This document shows, piece by piece, positions 8,685 through 16,788 of a stretch of 64,000 nucleotides of DNA. The notes beneath the pieces were generated by a model that had not been told where the DNA came from, ran no database searches, and saw only the letters and a program-made list of their open reading frames with translations. Source of the stretch: Burkholderia sp. Leaf177 (GTDB taxonomy: Bacteria; Pseudomonadota; Gammaproteobacteria; Burkholderiales; Burkholderiaceae); NCBI RefSeq assembly GCF_001424345.1, contig NZ_LMPF01000026.1, forward strand, positions 478-64,477, given 5' to 3'. The first letter of the stretch is position 1, and each line of letters begins with the position of its first letter. The position numbers and the translations under genes are program-made.

Positions 8685-9350
8685 ATGATGCAATCCAGAT
8701 TTTTATCGAACCTGCGCACCTTTCGGGCCGGACTGGTCGTGGCGGGATTGGTCTCGCTGTCCGCTTGCACTGCAATAAGCGTGGTCACGCATTCTGTATC
8801 GCCGAATGAAGCCAGCGTTCCGGCCGGGCGCTATAAGCTCGACGAACACCACTGGAATGTCAGCTTCGACGTAGACCACTTCAAGTATTCGCGCTTTGTC
8901 ATGCGCTTCGATAAAGTCGATGCACAACTGAACTGGAACGCGGGTGGCATGGACCAAAGCACGGTTGAGGCGACTATCGATGCAAACAGTCTCGACACCA
9001 ACGTCCCGATCCTCAACAAGATGATCAAGGGAACCGACGTGCTGAACGTGGACACGTACCCGACCATTCGTTTTGTCAGCACGCAGTTCAAACGCACGGG
9101 CGATCAAAAGGGCGAGTTGACCGGGGACCTGACCATACGCGGCACGACACGTCCGGTGACGCTTGCGGTTACGTTCAACGGGCACGCGAAAGATCCGCTG
9201 ACAAAAAAGGAGACAATCGGTTTTTCCGCCGATAGTCATTTCAGCCGCGCTCAATTTGGTTTATCGACATGGTATCCCGCAGTGGGCGACGACGTGCATG
9301 TCGCGATTCAGGCTGAGTTCGATGCCGATGCGCCAGCGGCGTCTCAATGA
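8685..9350 (+). CDS. YceI-family lipoprotein
   Basis: YceI proteins are lipocalin-like barrels that bind isoprenoid-type lipids in the periplasm. The 221-residue protein begins with a lipoprotein signal ending in the lipobox LSAC near residue 27, so it should be membrane-anchored and not free. The YceI core runs from about residue 47 to 212: YKLDEHHWNVSFDVDHFKYS, then FKRTGDQKGELTGDLTIRG, TRPVTLAVTFNG and GFSADSHFSRAQFGL. It follows the DUF3455 gene by 15 bases and is closed by a strong terminator. The family is often linked to stress or low pH, but the sequence itself says nothing about the ligand. Lipid anchoring is less common than a soluble form in this family. Confidence 0.88.
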   Translation: MMQSRFLSNLRTFRAGLVVAGLVSLSACTAISVVTHSVSPNEASVPAGRYKLDEHHWNVSFDVDHFKYSRFVMRFDKVDAQLNWNAGGMDQSTVEATIDANSLDTNVPILNKMIKGTDVLNVDTYPTIRFVSTQFKRTGDQKGELTGDLTIRGTTRPVTLAVTFNGHAKDPLTKKETIGFSADSHFSRAQFGLSTWYPAVGDDVHVAIQAEFDADAPAASQ

Positions 9351-9368
9351 GCTAAGCGAAGGATAAGA

Positions 9369-9399
9369 AAGCGCGCCCTGGATACGGCGCGCTTTTTTT
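9369..9399 (+). terminator. Rho-independent terminator after yceI
   Basis: AAGCGCGCC (9369-9377) and GGCGCGCTT (9386-9394) form a perfect 9-bp GC-rich stem with an 8-base loop, followed by an unbroken run of T to 9399. This is a textbook intrinsic terminator, isolating the second T6SS operon from upstream transcription. Confidence 0.9.
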
Positions 9400-9496
9400 A
9401 AGTCCTGATCGTTTAGTTATCCGATGGTTTTGTCACCACGTGCCAAAGTACTAAATACCTGCTTCCCTTCTCGCAGGAAACCCTTGTTTCATTCGG

Positions 9497-9604
9497 AAAC
9501 ATCTTCAATCGAATACGCGCCAAAACAATACGGAATAAACCGCGCTTCAAGATGTTTTGTTAGGTAAGAGGCGCATCAATCAGCGCTTTAACAAGTTACC
9601 TAAC
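9497..9604 (+). promoter_or_regulatory. Two adjacent inverted repeats upstream of T6SS operon 2
   Basis: In the 227 bases between the yceI terminator and tssA there are two perfect 9-bp inverted repeats in series. AAACATCTT (9497-9505) pairs with AAGATGTTT (9549-9557), and GTTAGGTAA (9559-9567) pairs with TTACCTAAC (9596-9604). The second ends 22 bases before the tssA ATG. They may be protein-binding sites or leader hairpins. No clear sigma-70 or sigma-54 promoter and no strong ribosome-binding site could be picked out here. Confidence 0.5.
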
Positions 9605-9626
9605 CGATCCGTTCTGAAGCACCGAC

Positions 9627-10688
9627 ATGACACCTGAATTCATCACGCACATCGAATGGACTGCCTGGCTCGAAGACATCTCGGCGGACTCTGCGTGCGG
9701 CGTGGATCTTGAATACGACACATCGTTCCGGCTGCTGGAGGACGCAGTCAACGGAAAGCCGGAAGCGGAATATGGCAAGACCGTTGTTGCAGCCGTGCCC
9801 GCCGACTGGACTGCGGCGAATGCGTTATGCATGGAACTGATGTCGCGTAGCCGCGACTTGAGAGTCGTCGCGTTCTTGTCGCGTGCGCGGCTCGCGATCG
9901 TTGGCATGCTGGGCCTCGCTGATGGACTCGCGCTTGCAAGCGGTCTCCTGGAACGTCATTGGGACGATGTACACCCGCAACTCGATGCCAGCGATGGCAA
10001 CGATTCAACCGCACGTATCAATGCGCTCGCGGCGTTCGTAGATGCAACCGGCGTGCTTGGGGAGCTTCTCGATACCCCGTTGTTGCCGCAGCTTCCGTCG
10101 CAAACGTTGCCGGTCACGTTGCGTGAGTGGTTCTACGCGACTGGCGACATGATGCCGCCCGCTGCGCGCGCGGTCATGAGCCTTGCGGAAATCGAAGCGG
10201 CGACCGCGGCCGCAATCGATCGCGCTGTATCGCTCAAAGCCGCGTTCAGCGCCGCACTGAAGCATGCGGAGCGGATTGAAACCGTACTGGCGGAACACGT
10301 CGGCGTGGCGCAAGCGCTGGACCTGGTTGCATTGAAAACACCGCTTAGGCGAGGCGAGGCACTGCTTGGAGAGTGCTTGACGAAGCTGGGTATCGGTAAG
10401 TCGTCCGACCCTGATGCAGTCGATCCGTCTCAAGCAACGCCCGTAACAGGCACCTCGGCGGCGTCGGCAAACCAGCTCGCCACACGCGCCGACGTGATCG
10501 CCACGATCGACCGGCTTTGCGACTACTACGCGCGCCACGAACCCTCCAGTCCCGTGCCGCTGCTGTTGCACCGCGCACGAGGACTCGTCGACAAATCGTT
10601 CGTCGATTTACTGAAGGACCTTGCACCCGAAGGGCTGGCTCAACTGACCAGCGTAGTTGGAACAGCCGGCATGTCGGCACCCGAATAG
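9627..10688 (+). CDS. tssA: TssA (short form), T6SS cluster 2
   Basis: First gene of the second T6SS operon. TssA organises baseplate and sheath assembly. The 353-residue protein has the ImpA N-terminal domain in its first 140 residues (CGVDLEYDTSFRLLE, AEYGKTVVAAVPADW, SRDLRVVAFLSRARLA, LLERHWDDVHPQLD) and a compact helical C-terminus ending LVDKSFVDLLKDLAPEGLAQL. It is about 190 residues shorter than the TssA of cluster 1 and belongs to a different TssA class. It follows a 227-base leader with two inverted repeats and is 32 bases upstream of tssB. The ATG at 9627 is the first plausible start. Confidence 0.92.
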   Translation: MTPEFITHIEWTAWLEDISADSACGVDLEYDTSFRLLEDAVNGKPEAEYGKTVVAAVPADWTAANALCMELMSRSRDLRVVAFLSRARLAIVGMLGLADGLALASGLLERHWDDVHPQLDASDGNDSTARINALAAFVDATGVLGELLDTPLLPQLPSQTLPVTLREWFYATGDMMPPAARAVMSLAEIEAATAAAIDRAVSLKAAFSAALKHAERIETVLAEHVGVAQALDLVALKTPLRRGEALLGECLTKLGIGKSSDPDAVDPSQATPVTGTSAASANQLATRADVIATIDRLCDYYARHEPSSPVPLLLHRARGLVDKSFVDLLKDLAPEGLAQLTSVVGTAGMSAPE

Positions 10689-10720
10689 CTCGTTCGATTC
10701 ATTCACTGGAGAACAGGAAG

Positions 10721-11221
10721 ATGGCTAAGGAAAGCAGTCAAAAATTCATTGCACGCAACCGTGCGCCGCGCGTGCAAATTGAATACGACGTCGAGATCTA
10801 CGGCTCGGAGAAGAAGGTCAATTTGCCTTTTGTAATGGGTGTTTTATCGGATTTGTCAGGGACTCCTGAAGAATCGCTGCAGCCGGTGGCGGATCGAAAG
10901 TTCCTCGAAATCGACATCGACAACTTCGACGAACGCCTTCGTTCCATGAAGCCGCGCGTTGCCATGCAGGTCGAAAACACGCTGACGGGCAACGGCAAGA
11001 TGGGTGTGGATATGACCTTCGAAAGCATGGACGACTTCTCGCCGGCGGCGATTGCCCGCAAGGTCGAGCCGCTTGCGAAATTGCTCGAGGCACGCAGCCA
11101 GTTGCAGAACCTGCTGACCTACATGGACGGCAAGACCGACGCGGAAAAGCTGGTCAGCAAGCTGCTGGAAGACCCGGCACTTCTCAGTGCGCTAGCGTCT
11201 GCGCCCAAGCCGCAAGAGTAA
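10721..11221 (+). CDS. tssB: TssB contractile sheath small subunit
   Basis: TssB (VipA) interlocks with TssC to build the contractile sheath around the Hcp tube. The 166-residue product starts at the ATG at 10721, with GGAGAACAGGAAG just upstream. Family features are clear: KFIARNRAPRVQIEYDVEIYG near the N-terminus, LPFVMGVLSDLSG, KFLEIDIDNFDERL and a C-terminal helix ending in LLSALAS. Length and motifs are canonical. It sits between tssA and tssC, the usual order. Confidence 0.97.
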   Translation: MAKESSQKFIARNRAPRVQIEYDVEIYGSEKKVNLPFVMGVLSDLSGTPEESLQPVADRKFLEIDIDNFDERLRSMKPRVAMQVENTLTGNGKMGVDMTFESMDDFSPAAIARKVEPLAKLLEARSQLQNLLTYMDGKTDAEKLVSKLLEDPALLSALASAPKPQE

Positions 11222-11269
11222 TCTCGCGCGCCTGGATCTCAATCAATCAGTAAGCCACGAGGACCGATC

Positions 11270-12787
11270 ATGGCAGATGCCAGCGACAACATGCAACAAC
11301 AGACGATCAACCCACAAGAGACGCAGACAACCGAGGCGGACGCGTCCGGCGACTTTGGGCGCCTCTTGCAAAAGGCGTTCAAGCCGCGCACGGATAAAGC
11401 CAAGGAAGCAGTGGAAACCGCGGTCCGCACGCTCGCGGAACAAGTGCTGCAAGACACGCATCTCGTATCAGACGACGCGCTTGCGACTATCGAATCGCTG
11501 ATTGCGAAGATCGATGAAAAGCTCAGCGCGCAAGTGAACGTGATCCTGCATACCGAGCAGTTTCAGCAACTCGAAAGCGCGTGGCGCGGTCTGCATTATC
11601 TGGTGACGAACACCGAAAGCGACGAGACGCTCAAGCTGCGCGTGCTGAACATATCGAAGAACGACTTGCATCGTTCGTTGCGCAAATACAAGGGCGTGGC
11701 GTGGGATCAGAGTCCGCTCTTTAAGAAGCTCTATGAAGAAGAGTACGGGCAGTTTGGTGGCGAGCCTTATGGTGCGCTAGTGGCAGATTATTACTTCGAC
11801 AACAGCGGCCCCGACGTCGATTTCCTCACGCAGATGGGCAAGATATCGGCGGCGGCGCATGCACCGTTTATCGCGGGTGCCGACCCGGCGGTGATGTTGA
11901 TGGACTCATGGCAGGAGCTCGCCAACCCGCGCGACCTGACCAAGATATTCCAGACGCCGGAGCACGCCGCATGGCGCTCGCTGCGCGACTCCGAAGATTC
12001 ACGTTATATCGGCCTGGCCATGCCGCGGTTCCTCGCTCGCACGCCTTATGGCGCAAAGACGAGCCCGGTCGAAGAGTTCGACTTCGAGGAAGATACGGTC
12101 GGCGCGGATGCATCAAAATACGCTTGGGCAAATGCAGCCTACGCAATGGCTGTGAATATCAATCGTTCGTTCAAGACCTACGGATGGTGCTCGCGGATTC
12201 GCGGCATTGAGTCGGGTGGCGCGGTCGAGAATCTGCCGGTTCATGCATTCCCGACCGATGACGGCGGTGTCGACATGAAGTGCCCGACCGAAATCGCAAT
12301 CAGCGATCGTCGTGAAGCTGAACTTGCCAAGAACGGTTTCATGCCGCTCGTGCACAAGAAGAACTCGGACTTTGCCGCGTTCATTGGTGCGCAATCTTTG
12401 AACAAGCCGGTCGAATACGAAGATCCGGATGCAACCGCTAACGCGAACCTCGCAGCGCGCTTGCCATATCTGTTTGCTTGCAGCCGCTTTGCGCACTACT
12501 TGAAATGCATCGCACGCGACAAGGTCGGCAGTTTCAAGGAGAAGGACGATATGCAGCGATGGCTGCAGGACTGGATTCTTCAGTACGTGGATGGCGATCC
12601 CGAGAACTCGTCGGAGTTGACCAAGGCGCGCCGTCCGCTTGCCGCTGCCGAGGTGGTCGTGGAAGAAGTGGAAGGTAATCCGGGCTACTACACCTCGAAG
12701 TTCTTCTTGCGTCCGCATTATCAACTCGAAGGTCTTACCGTTTCATTGCGCCTTGTCTCGAAGTTGCCGACAGCCAAGGCCGCGTAG
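11270..12787 (+). CDS. tssC: TssC contractile sheath large subunit
   Basis: TssC (VipB) is the large sheath subunit, recycled by ClpV after contraction. The 505-residue protein has the conserved ESAWRGLHYLV block (near residue 105), FKKLYEEEYGQFGGEPYGALV, the long central domain with PRFLARTPYG, and the C-terminal gp18-like part with QRWLQDWILQYV and FFLRPHYQLEGLTVSLRLVS. Size and motif order are standard. It lies 48 bases after tssB and before hcp. Confidence 0.97.
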   Translation: MADASDNMQQQTINPQETQTTEADASGDFGRLLQKAFKPRTDKAKEAVETAVRTLAEQVLQDTHLVSDDALATIESLIAKIDEKLSAQVNVILHTEQFQQLESAWRGLHYLVTNTESDETLKLRVLNISKNDLHRSLRKYKGVAWDQSPLFKKLYEEEYGQFGGEPYGALVADYYFDNSGPDVDFLTQMGKISAAAHAPFIAGADPAVMLMDSWQELANPRDLTKIFQTPEHAAWRSLRDSEDSRYIGLAMPRFLARTPYGAKTSPVEEFDFEEDTVGADASKYAWANAAYAMAVNINRSFKTYGWCSRIRGIESGGAVENLPVHAFPTDDGGVDMKCPTEIAISDRREAELAKNGFMPLVHKKNSDFAAFIGAQSLNKPVEYEDPDATANANLAARLPYLFACSRFAHYLKCIARDKVGSFKEKDDMQRWLQDWILQYVDGDPENSSELTKARRPLAAAEVVVEEVEGNPGYYTSKFFLRPHYQLEGLTVSLRLVSKLPTAKAA

Positions 12788-12855
12788 CTTTATTTAGTCC
12801 CGGGCTCGACCCGAACGTTTGTTCAATCGCAATAACCTATTTAGGAACCCAAATC

Positions 12856-13347
12856 ATGGCAGTCGATATTTTCTTGGATCTCGGTACCGTCAAGGGCGAA
12901 TCGCTGGATTCGGTGCATAAGGATGAGATCGACATCCTCTCGTGGAGCTGGGGCATGAGCCAGTCCGGGACGATGCATCTGGGCACGGGCGGCGGCGGCG
13001 GCAAGGTTGCGGTCCAGGATCTGTCGGTCACCAAATACACCGACCGTTCTACGCCTTCCATCGTCACGGCATGCACGACCGGCAAGCATTATCCGACCGG
13101 CAAGCTGACGGTGCGCAAGGCTGGCGGAACGAAGCCGCTCGAGTACTACATCATCGAACTGGAAAAAGTACTGGTGACGAATTATTCGACGGGTGGTTCG
13201 GACGGCGAGGATCGTTTCACCGAAACGGTGACGCTCAACTTCGAAAAATTTCACGTGAGTTATCAGCAGCAGGATCCGACATCCGGCTCGGCGCTGGGTG
13301 GCGTGGTCGAAAGCAAGTGGAATATTCCTGCTAACGCGGAAGCGTGA
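12856..13347 (+). CDS. hcp: Hcp tube protein (TssD)
   Basis: Hcp forms the hexameric inner tube that is fired out of the cell and can carry effectors. The 163-residue protein begins AVDIFLDLGTVKGESLD and contains ILSWSWGMSQSGTMHLGTGGG, KLTVRKAGGTKPLEYYIIEL and LNFEKFHVSYQQQD, all typical of Burkholderia Hcp. The ATG at 12856 follows TTTAGGAACCC. There is no C-terminal extension, so this is a plain structural Hcp and not a fused effector. Its stop overlaps the tssE start as GTGA. Confidence 0.97.
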   Translation: MAVDIFLDLGTVKGESLDSVHKDEIDILSWSWGMSQSGTMHLGTGGGGGKVAVQDLSVTKYTDRSTPSIVTACTTGKHYPTGKLTVRKAGGTKPLEYYIIELEKVLVTNYSTGGSDGEDRFTETVTLNFEKFHVSYQQQDPTSGSALGGVVESKWNIPANAEA

Positions 13348-13874
13348 TCGTGACAAAGCCGCCGACGATCGCGCGCAACGCGGGACGCATCCAGCCTTCG
13401 CTGCTCGAACGCCTGACCGATCATGATCGCGATGCCACCCGCGAAGTGCGGGAGCAACGTGCGAGTTCGGCGCGTGCGCTGCGACAAAGCGTGATGCGCG
13501 ATCTCGGCTGGCTTTTGAATGCGCAGGGAATATCCGCAGCGCAGGAGATCGGGCATTTTCCGCATGTCGCGAACTCGGTGCTGAATTTCGGCTTCTCCGA
13601 TCTTGCCGGCAAGAGCGCGTCGAATGTGGACATCGTGCAGATCGAACGTCTGATGGCCGATACCATCCGCGCGTTCGAGCCGCGAATCATTCCCGGCACG
13701 TTGCGCGTGCGCGCGGTGCAGTCCGGCGTAACGACCGGTCAGCACAACGCGATTGCGTTCATCGTGGAAGGGGATCTGCATGCGCATCCCGTTCCCGAAC
13801 GTCTTTATCTGCGGACCGAACTCGACCTCGAAGCAGGGAAAGTCAACGTGTCCGAACAACCCGGCGCGAATTAA
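13344..13874 (+). CDS. tssE: TssE baseplate protein (gp25-like)
   Basis: TssE is the gp25-like baseplate wedge protein that starts sheath polymerisation. The 176-residue product has the family pattern: SLLERLTDHD near the N-terminus, SVMRDLGWLLNA in the middle, SVLNFGFSDLAGK, ADTIRAFEPRIIPGTLRV and a C-terminal beta-strand region ending LYLRTELDLEAGKV. The start is GTG at 13344, overlapping the hcp stop (GTGA); a second GTG two codons later is also possible. It is coupled to hcp and followed by tssF after a 33-base gap. Confidence 0.93.
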   Translation: MIVTKPPTIARNAGRIQPSLLERLTDHDRDATREVREQRASSARALRQSVMRDLGWLLNAQGISAAQEIGHFPHVANSVLNFGFSDLAGKSASNVDIVQIERLMADTIRAFEPRIIPGTLRVRAVQSGVTTGQHNAIAFIVEGDLHAHPVPERLYLRTELDLEAGKVNVSEQPGAN

Positions 13875-13907
13875 AAATCCCCGTTGTCACCGACCCGAAC
13901 CCCGACC

Positions 13908-15764
13908 ATGAATCCAAAACTGATCGAGTATTACAGCCAGGAGCTTCAGCACGTCCGCGAGATGGGCGGGGAATTCGCGAAGGAATTCCCGAAGGTCGCG
14001 GGACGACTCGGGCTTGAAAGTTTCGAATGCGCCGATCCGTACGTTGAGCGCTTGCTGGAAGGTTTTAGCTTTCTCTCGGCGCGCGTGCAGATGAAGATCG
14101 ACGCCGAGTTTCCACGCTTCACGCAGCATCTCGCAGAGCTGGTCTACCCGCATTATCTTGCGCCCACGCCGGCAATGACGATCGTGGAAGTGCAGCCCGA
14201 CATGACACATCCGTCGCTCGCCGATGGCGTGCAGGTTCCCCGCGGAACGGCCTTGCATGGAAGGCTGGACGGTGAAAGTTCCACGCGTTGTGAATTCCGC
14301 ACGGCGCATGCAATGACGATGTGGCCCATCGAATTGTTGGAAGCGCGTTTGTTCACGCATACAGGCTCCCTCGCGGGTGTGGACGTTGCTTTGCCGCGCG
14401 GCGTGAAAGCGGGATTGCGCCTGCGCTTGCGCGCGCTGAACAACAAAAAATTCAGCGATATTTCGCTCGATAATCTGCCGCTTTATTTGCGCGGCGGAGA
14501 GGGTTTGCCAGCGCGTTTATATGAGTTGTTGCTCGGCTCGACGCTTGGTGTAGTCGTTGAAGGCAAGCTGTTGCCGGCTTCGTCTATCCGACCGATCGGC
14601 TTCTCCGACGACGAAGCCTTGCTTCCAGTGAGCGGTCAGTCGTTTCCCGGATATCGCTTGCTGCAAGAGTATTTCGCGTTTTCTCAGCGCTTCATGTTCG
14701 TTTCCATCGATGGACTCAAACCAAGCATGGCCCGTTGCGACCGCGACGAAATCGATTTGATCATCTTGCTCTCGCGAGCGGATCAGACGCTCGAACAACT
14801 TGTCGATGGATCTCACTTTGCGCTTCACTGCACACCGTGTATCAACCTGTTTCCTCGGCGCACCGACCGCATTGCTGTAACCGGCGAACAGTTCGAGCAT
14901 CACGTGGTGGTGGATCGCACGCGGCCGATGGACTTCGAGGTCTATCAGATCCAGGGCGTGACCGGATATCGCGCGGGCGGCGGCGCCGAGTTGCCGTTCC
15001 AGCCGTTTTATCGCGCGCGCGACATGGGTGTTCCCGACTCGGGCGATGGTGCGTTTTATCAAATACGCCGCGAGAAACGCCTGCCTTCATCGCGCCAAAA
15101 CGAACGCGGCATGCGCTCGAATTACCTCGGCAGCGAGACGTTCATCGCTTTAGTCGATACAACCGACGCGCCATATCCGGGCGAACTTCATCAGCTTGGA
15201 TTAAACGTGCTGTGCACGAATCGCGACCTGACGCTGACCATGCCGCTCGGCGATTCAGCGACCGATTTCACCGTCGATCTGGAAGTGCCCGTGCTCAGCG
15301 CGCGTTGCATTGGCGGTCCGAGCAGGCCGTTGCCGTCGTACGCGGAGGGTCCGGTTGCCTGGCGCTTGCTGAGTCATTTGTCGCTGAATTATGCGTCGCT
15401 TGTGGATAGCGATGACGGCCAAGGCGCGCAGGCCATGCGTGATCTGCTCGGCCTCTACGCGCCCGCTGGCGACGGCGCGGCGGCGCTTCAGATCGATGGC
15501 CTTCGTTCTATCAATACCCACGCGGTCACGCGACGTTTGCCATCGCGTGGACCAATCGTGTTTGGGCGGGGCCTCGAGATCAACCTGCTTATCGATGAAA
15601 CCGGCTTCGAGGGTGCAAGCGCGTTTCTATTCGGCGCGGTGCTCGCGCGCTTCTTTACGCAATACGTGTCGCTGAACTCGTTCACGGAGACCGTTGTCAC
15701 GAGCACGACGCGTGGCGAAATCATGCGCTGGGCGCCGGGGAGCGGATCATGCAAAACGCTGTGA
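13908..15764 (+). CDS. tssF: TssF baseplate protein, T6SS cluster 2
   Basis: This TssF has 618 residues from the ATG at 13908. I prefer this start to an upstream TTG at 13884 because TssF proteins normally open with MNPKLIEYYSQELQHVRE. The conserved blocks follow: PYVERLLEGFSFLSARVQ, the strong HYLAPTPAMTIVEV segment, YRLLQEYFAFSQRFMFVSIDGL in the middle, and AWRLLSHLSLNYASLVD and GRGLEINLLIDE in the C-terminal third. No strong ribosome-binding site is visible. The gene ends 16 bases inside tssG. Its partner in cluster 1 is clearly diverged. Confidence 0.95.
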   Translation: MNPKLIEYYSQELQHVREMGGEFAKEFPKVAGRLGLESFECADPYVERLLEGFSFLSARVQMKIDAEFPRFTQHLAELVYPHYLAPTPAMTIVEVQPDMTHPSLADGVQVPRGTALHGRLDGESSTRCEFRTAHAMTMWPIELLEARLFTHTGSLAGVDVALPRGVKAGLRLRLRALNNKKFSDISLDNLPLYLRGGEGLPARLYELLLGSTLGVVVEGKLLPASSIRPIGFSDDEALLPVSGQSFPGYRLLQEYFAFSQRFMFVSIDGLKPSMARCDRDEIDLIILLSRADQTLEQLVDGSHFALHCTPCINLFPRRTDRIAVTGEQFEHHVVVDRTRPMDFEVYQIQGVTGYRAGGGAELPFQPFYRARDMGVPDSGDGAFYQIRREKRLPSSRQNERGMRSNYLGSETFIALVDTTDAPYPGELHQLGLNVLCTNRDLTLTMPLGDSATDFTVDLEVPVLSARCIGGPSRPLPSYAEGPVAWRLLSHLSLNYASLVDSDDGQGAQAMRDLLGLYAPAGDGAAALQIDGLRSINTHAVTRRLPSRGPIVFGRGLEINLLIDETGFEGASAFLFGAVLARFFTQYVSLNSFTETVVTSTTRGEIMRWAPGSGSCKTL

Positions 15765-16786
15765 CGATCCTCGATCGCCTCTCTGACGGCGCAAAGAGCT
15801 TCGACTTTTTCCAGGCCGTGCGCTTGCTCGAATGCGCCTATCCGGGCTTGCCGCGCGTGGGTTCATCGCTTCGTCCGCGCGACGACGCCGTGCGCTTCGG
15901 TCAGGAACCCGACCTCATTTTCTTCCCGACCACGCTGCGCAATTTCAGCGTGAACGGCGACGGTGAAAAGGCGCCGAAACTCACCGTGAATTTCTTCGGC
16001 TTACTCGGGCCGAATGGTCCGATGCCGACGCACTTGACCGAATATATTCGCGATAGAACGCGCAATGCAAACGATCCGACCTTCGCGCGCTTTCTCGATG
16101 TGTTCCATCACCGTATGACATCGCTGTTTTATCGATCATGGTCGGTGGCGCAGCCCACAGTCAGCCTGGACCGCAACAACGGTGATCGTTTTTCCGCGTA
16201 TGTAGGCAGCACGTTCGGACTCGGCGAACCGGCGCTGCGCAATCGCGACAGCATTCCGGATTTCGCGAAGCTTCACTTCGCCGGCGTGCTCAGCGGTCCG
16301 ACTCGTCATGCCGCGGGTTTGCGTCTGGTGTTGATGCGTTTCTTTAACGTACCGGTCGAATTGAAGCAAAACGTCGGTCATTGGATCGACTTGCCGGCGC
16401 GTTCGCTGAGCCGTCTCGGTGCCGCCGATGAAAGCGGTCGCCTCGGTATTGGAACCATGCTCGGCGCTCGCGCGTGGGACCGGCAGCACAAGTTTCGCGT
16501 TGTCCTCGGTCCGCTTTCGATGGTCGACTATCAGCGCTTCCTGCCTGGCGGTGCGAGCCTCGCGCGTCTCGCCGACTGGATCCGCAACTACGTGCGCGAT
16601 CCGCTCGAATGGGACCTGAATCTGCAATTGCGGCGCACCGACGTGCCGCGTCTCGCGCTCGGATCGAAACAACGACTCGGCTACACGACGTGGTTATTAG
16701 CGCGTCCTGCATCGTCCGATGCAACGCAACTCCTACTCAAACCGCTCGGCCCCGACGGCCGCGTCAAGACTCTCGCACAGGATTAA
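15749..16786 (+). CDS. tssG: TssG baseplate protein, T6SS cluster 2
   Basis: The 345-residue TssG starts at the ATG at 15749, which overlaps the end of tssF by 16 bases and follows GGGGAGCGG. Motifs are FDFFQAVRLLECAYPGLPRVG, VRFGQEPDLIFFPTTL, NFFGLLGPNGPMPTHLTEYI, FLDVFHHRMTSLFYRSW and, near the end, RLGYTTWLLAR. These are classic TssG features. The partner TssF is adjacent, and the ATG of clpV follows two bases after the stop. The overlaps imply coupled translation of the baseplate genes. Confidence 0.95.
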   Translation: MQNAVTILDRLSDGAKSFDFFQAVRLLECAYPGLPRVGSSLRPRDDAVRFGQEPDLIFFPTTLRNFSVNGDGEKAPKLTVNFFGLLGPNGPMPTHLTEYIRDRTRNANDPTFARFLDVFHHRMTSLFYRSWSVAQPTVSLDRNNGDRFSAYVGSTFGLGEPALRNRDSIPDFAKLHFAGVLSGPTRHAAGLRLVLMRFFNVPVELKQNVGHWIDLPARSLSRLGAADESGRLGIGTMLGARAWDRQHKFRVVLGPLSMVDYQRFLPGGASLARLADWIRNYVRDPLEWDLNLQLRRTDVPRLALGSKQRLGYTTWLLARPASSDATQLLLKPLGPDGRVKTLAQD

Positions 16787-16788
16787 CC

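Noticed and set aside
9400-9496. Sigma-54 promoter for T6SS operon 2
   Set aside because: I looked for GG-N10-GC type elements of the sigma-54 consensus and found no convincing match.
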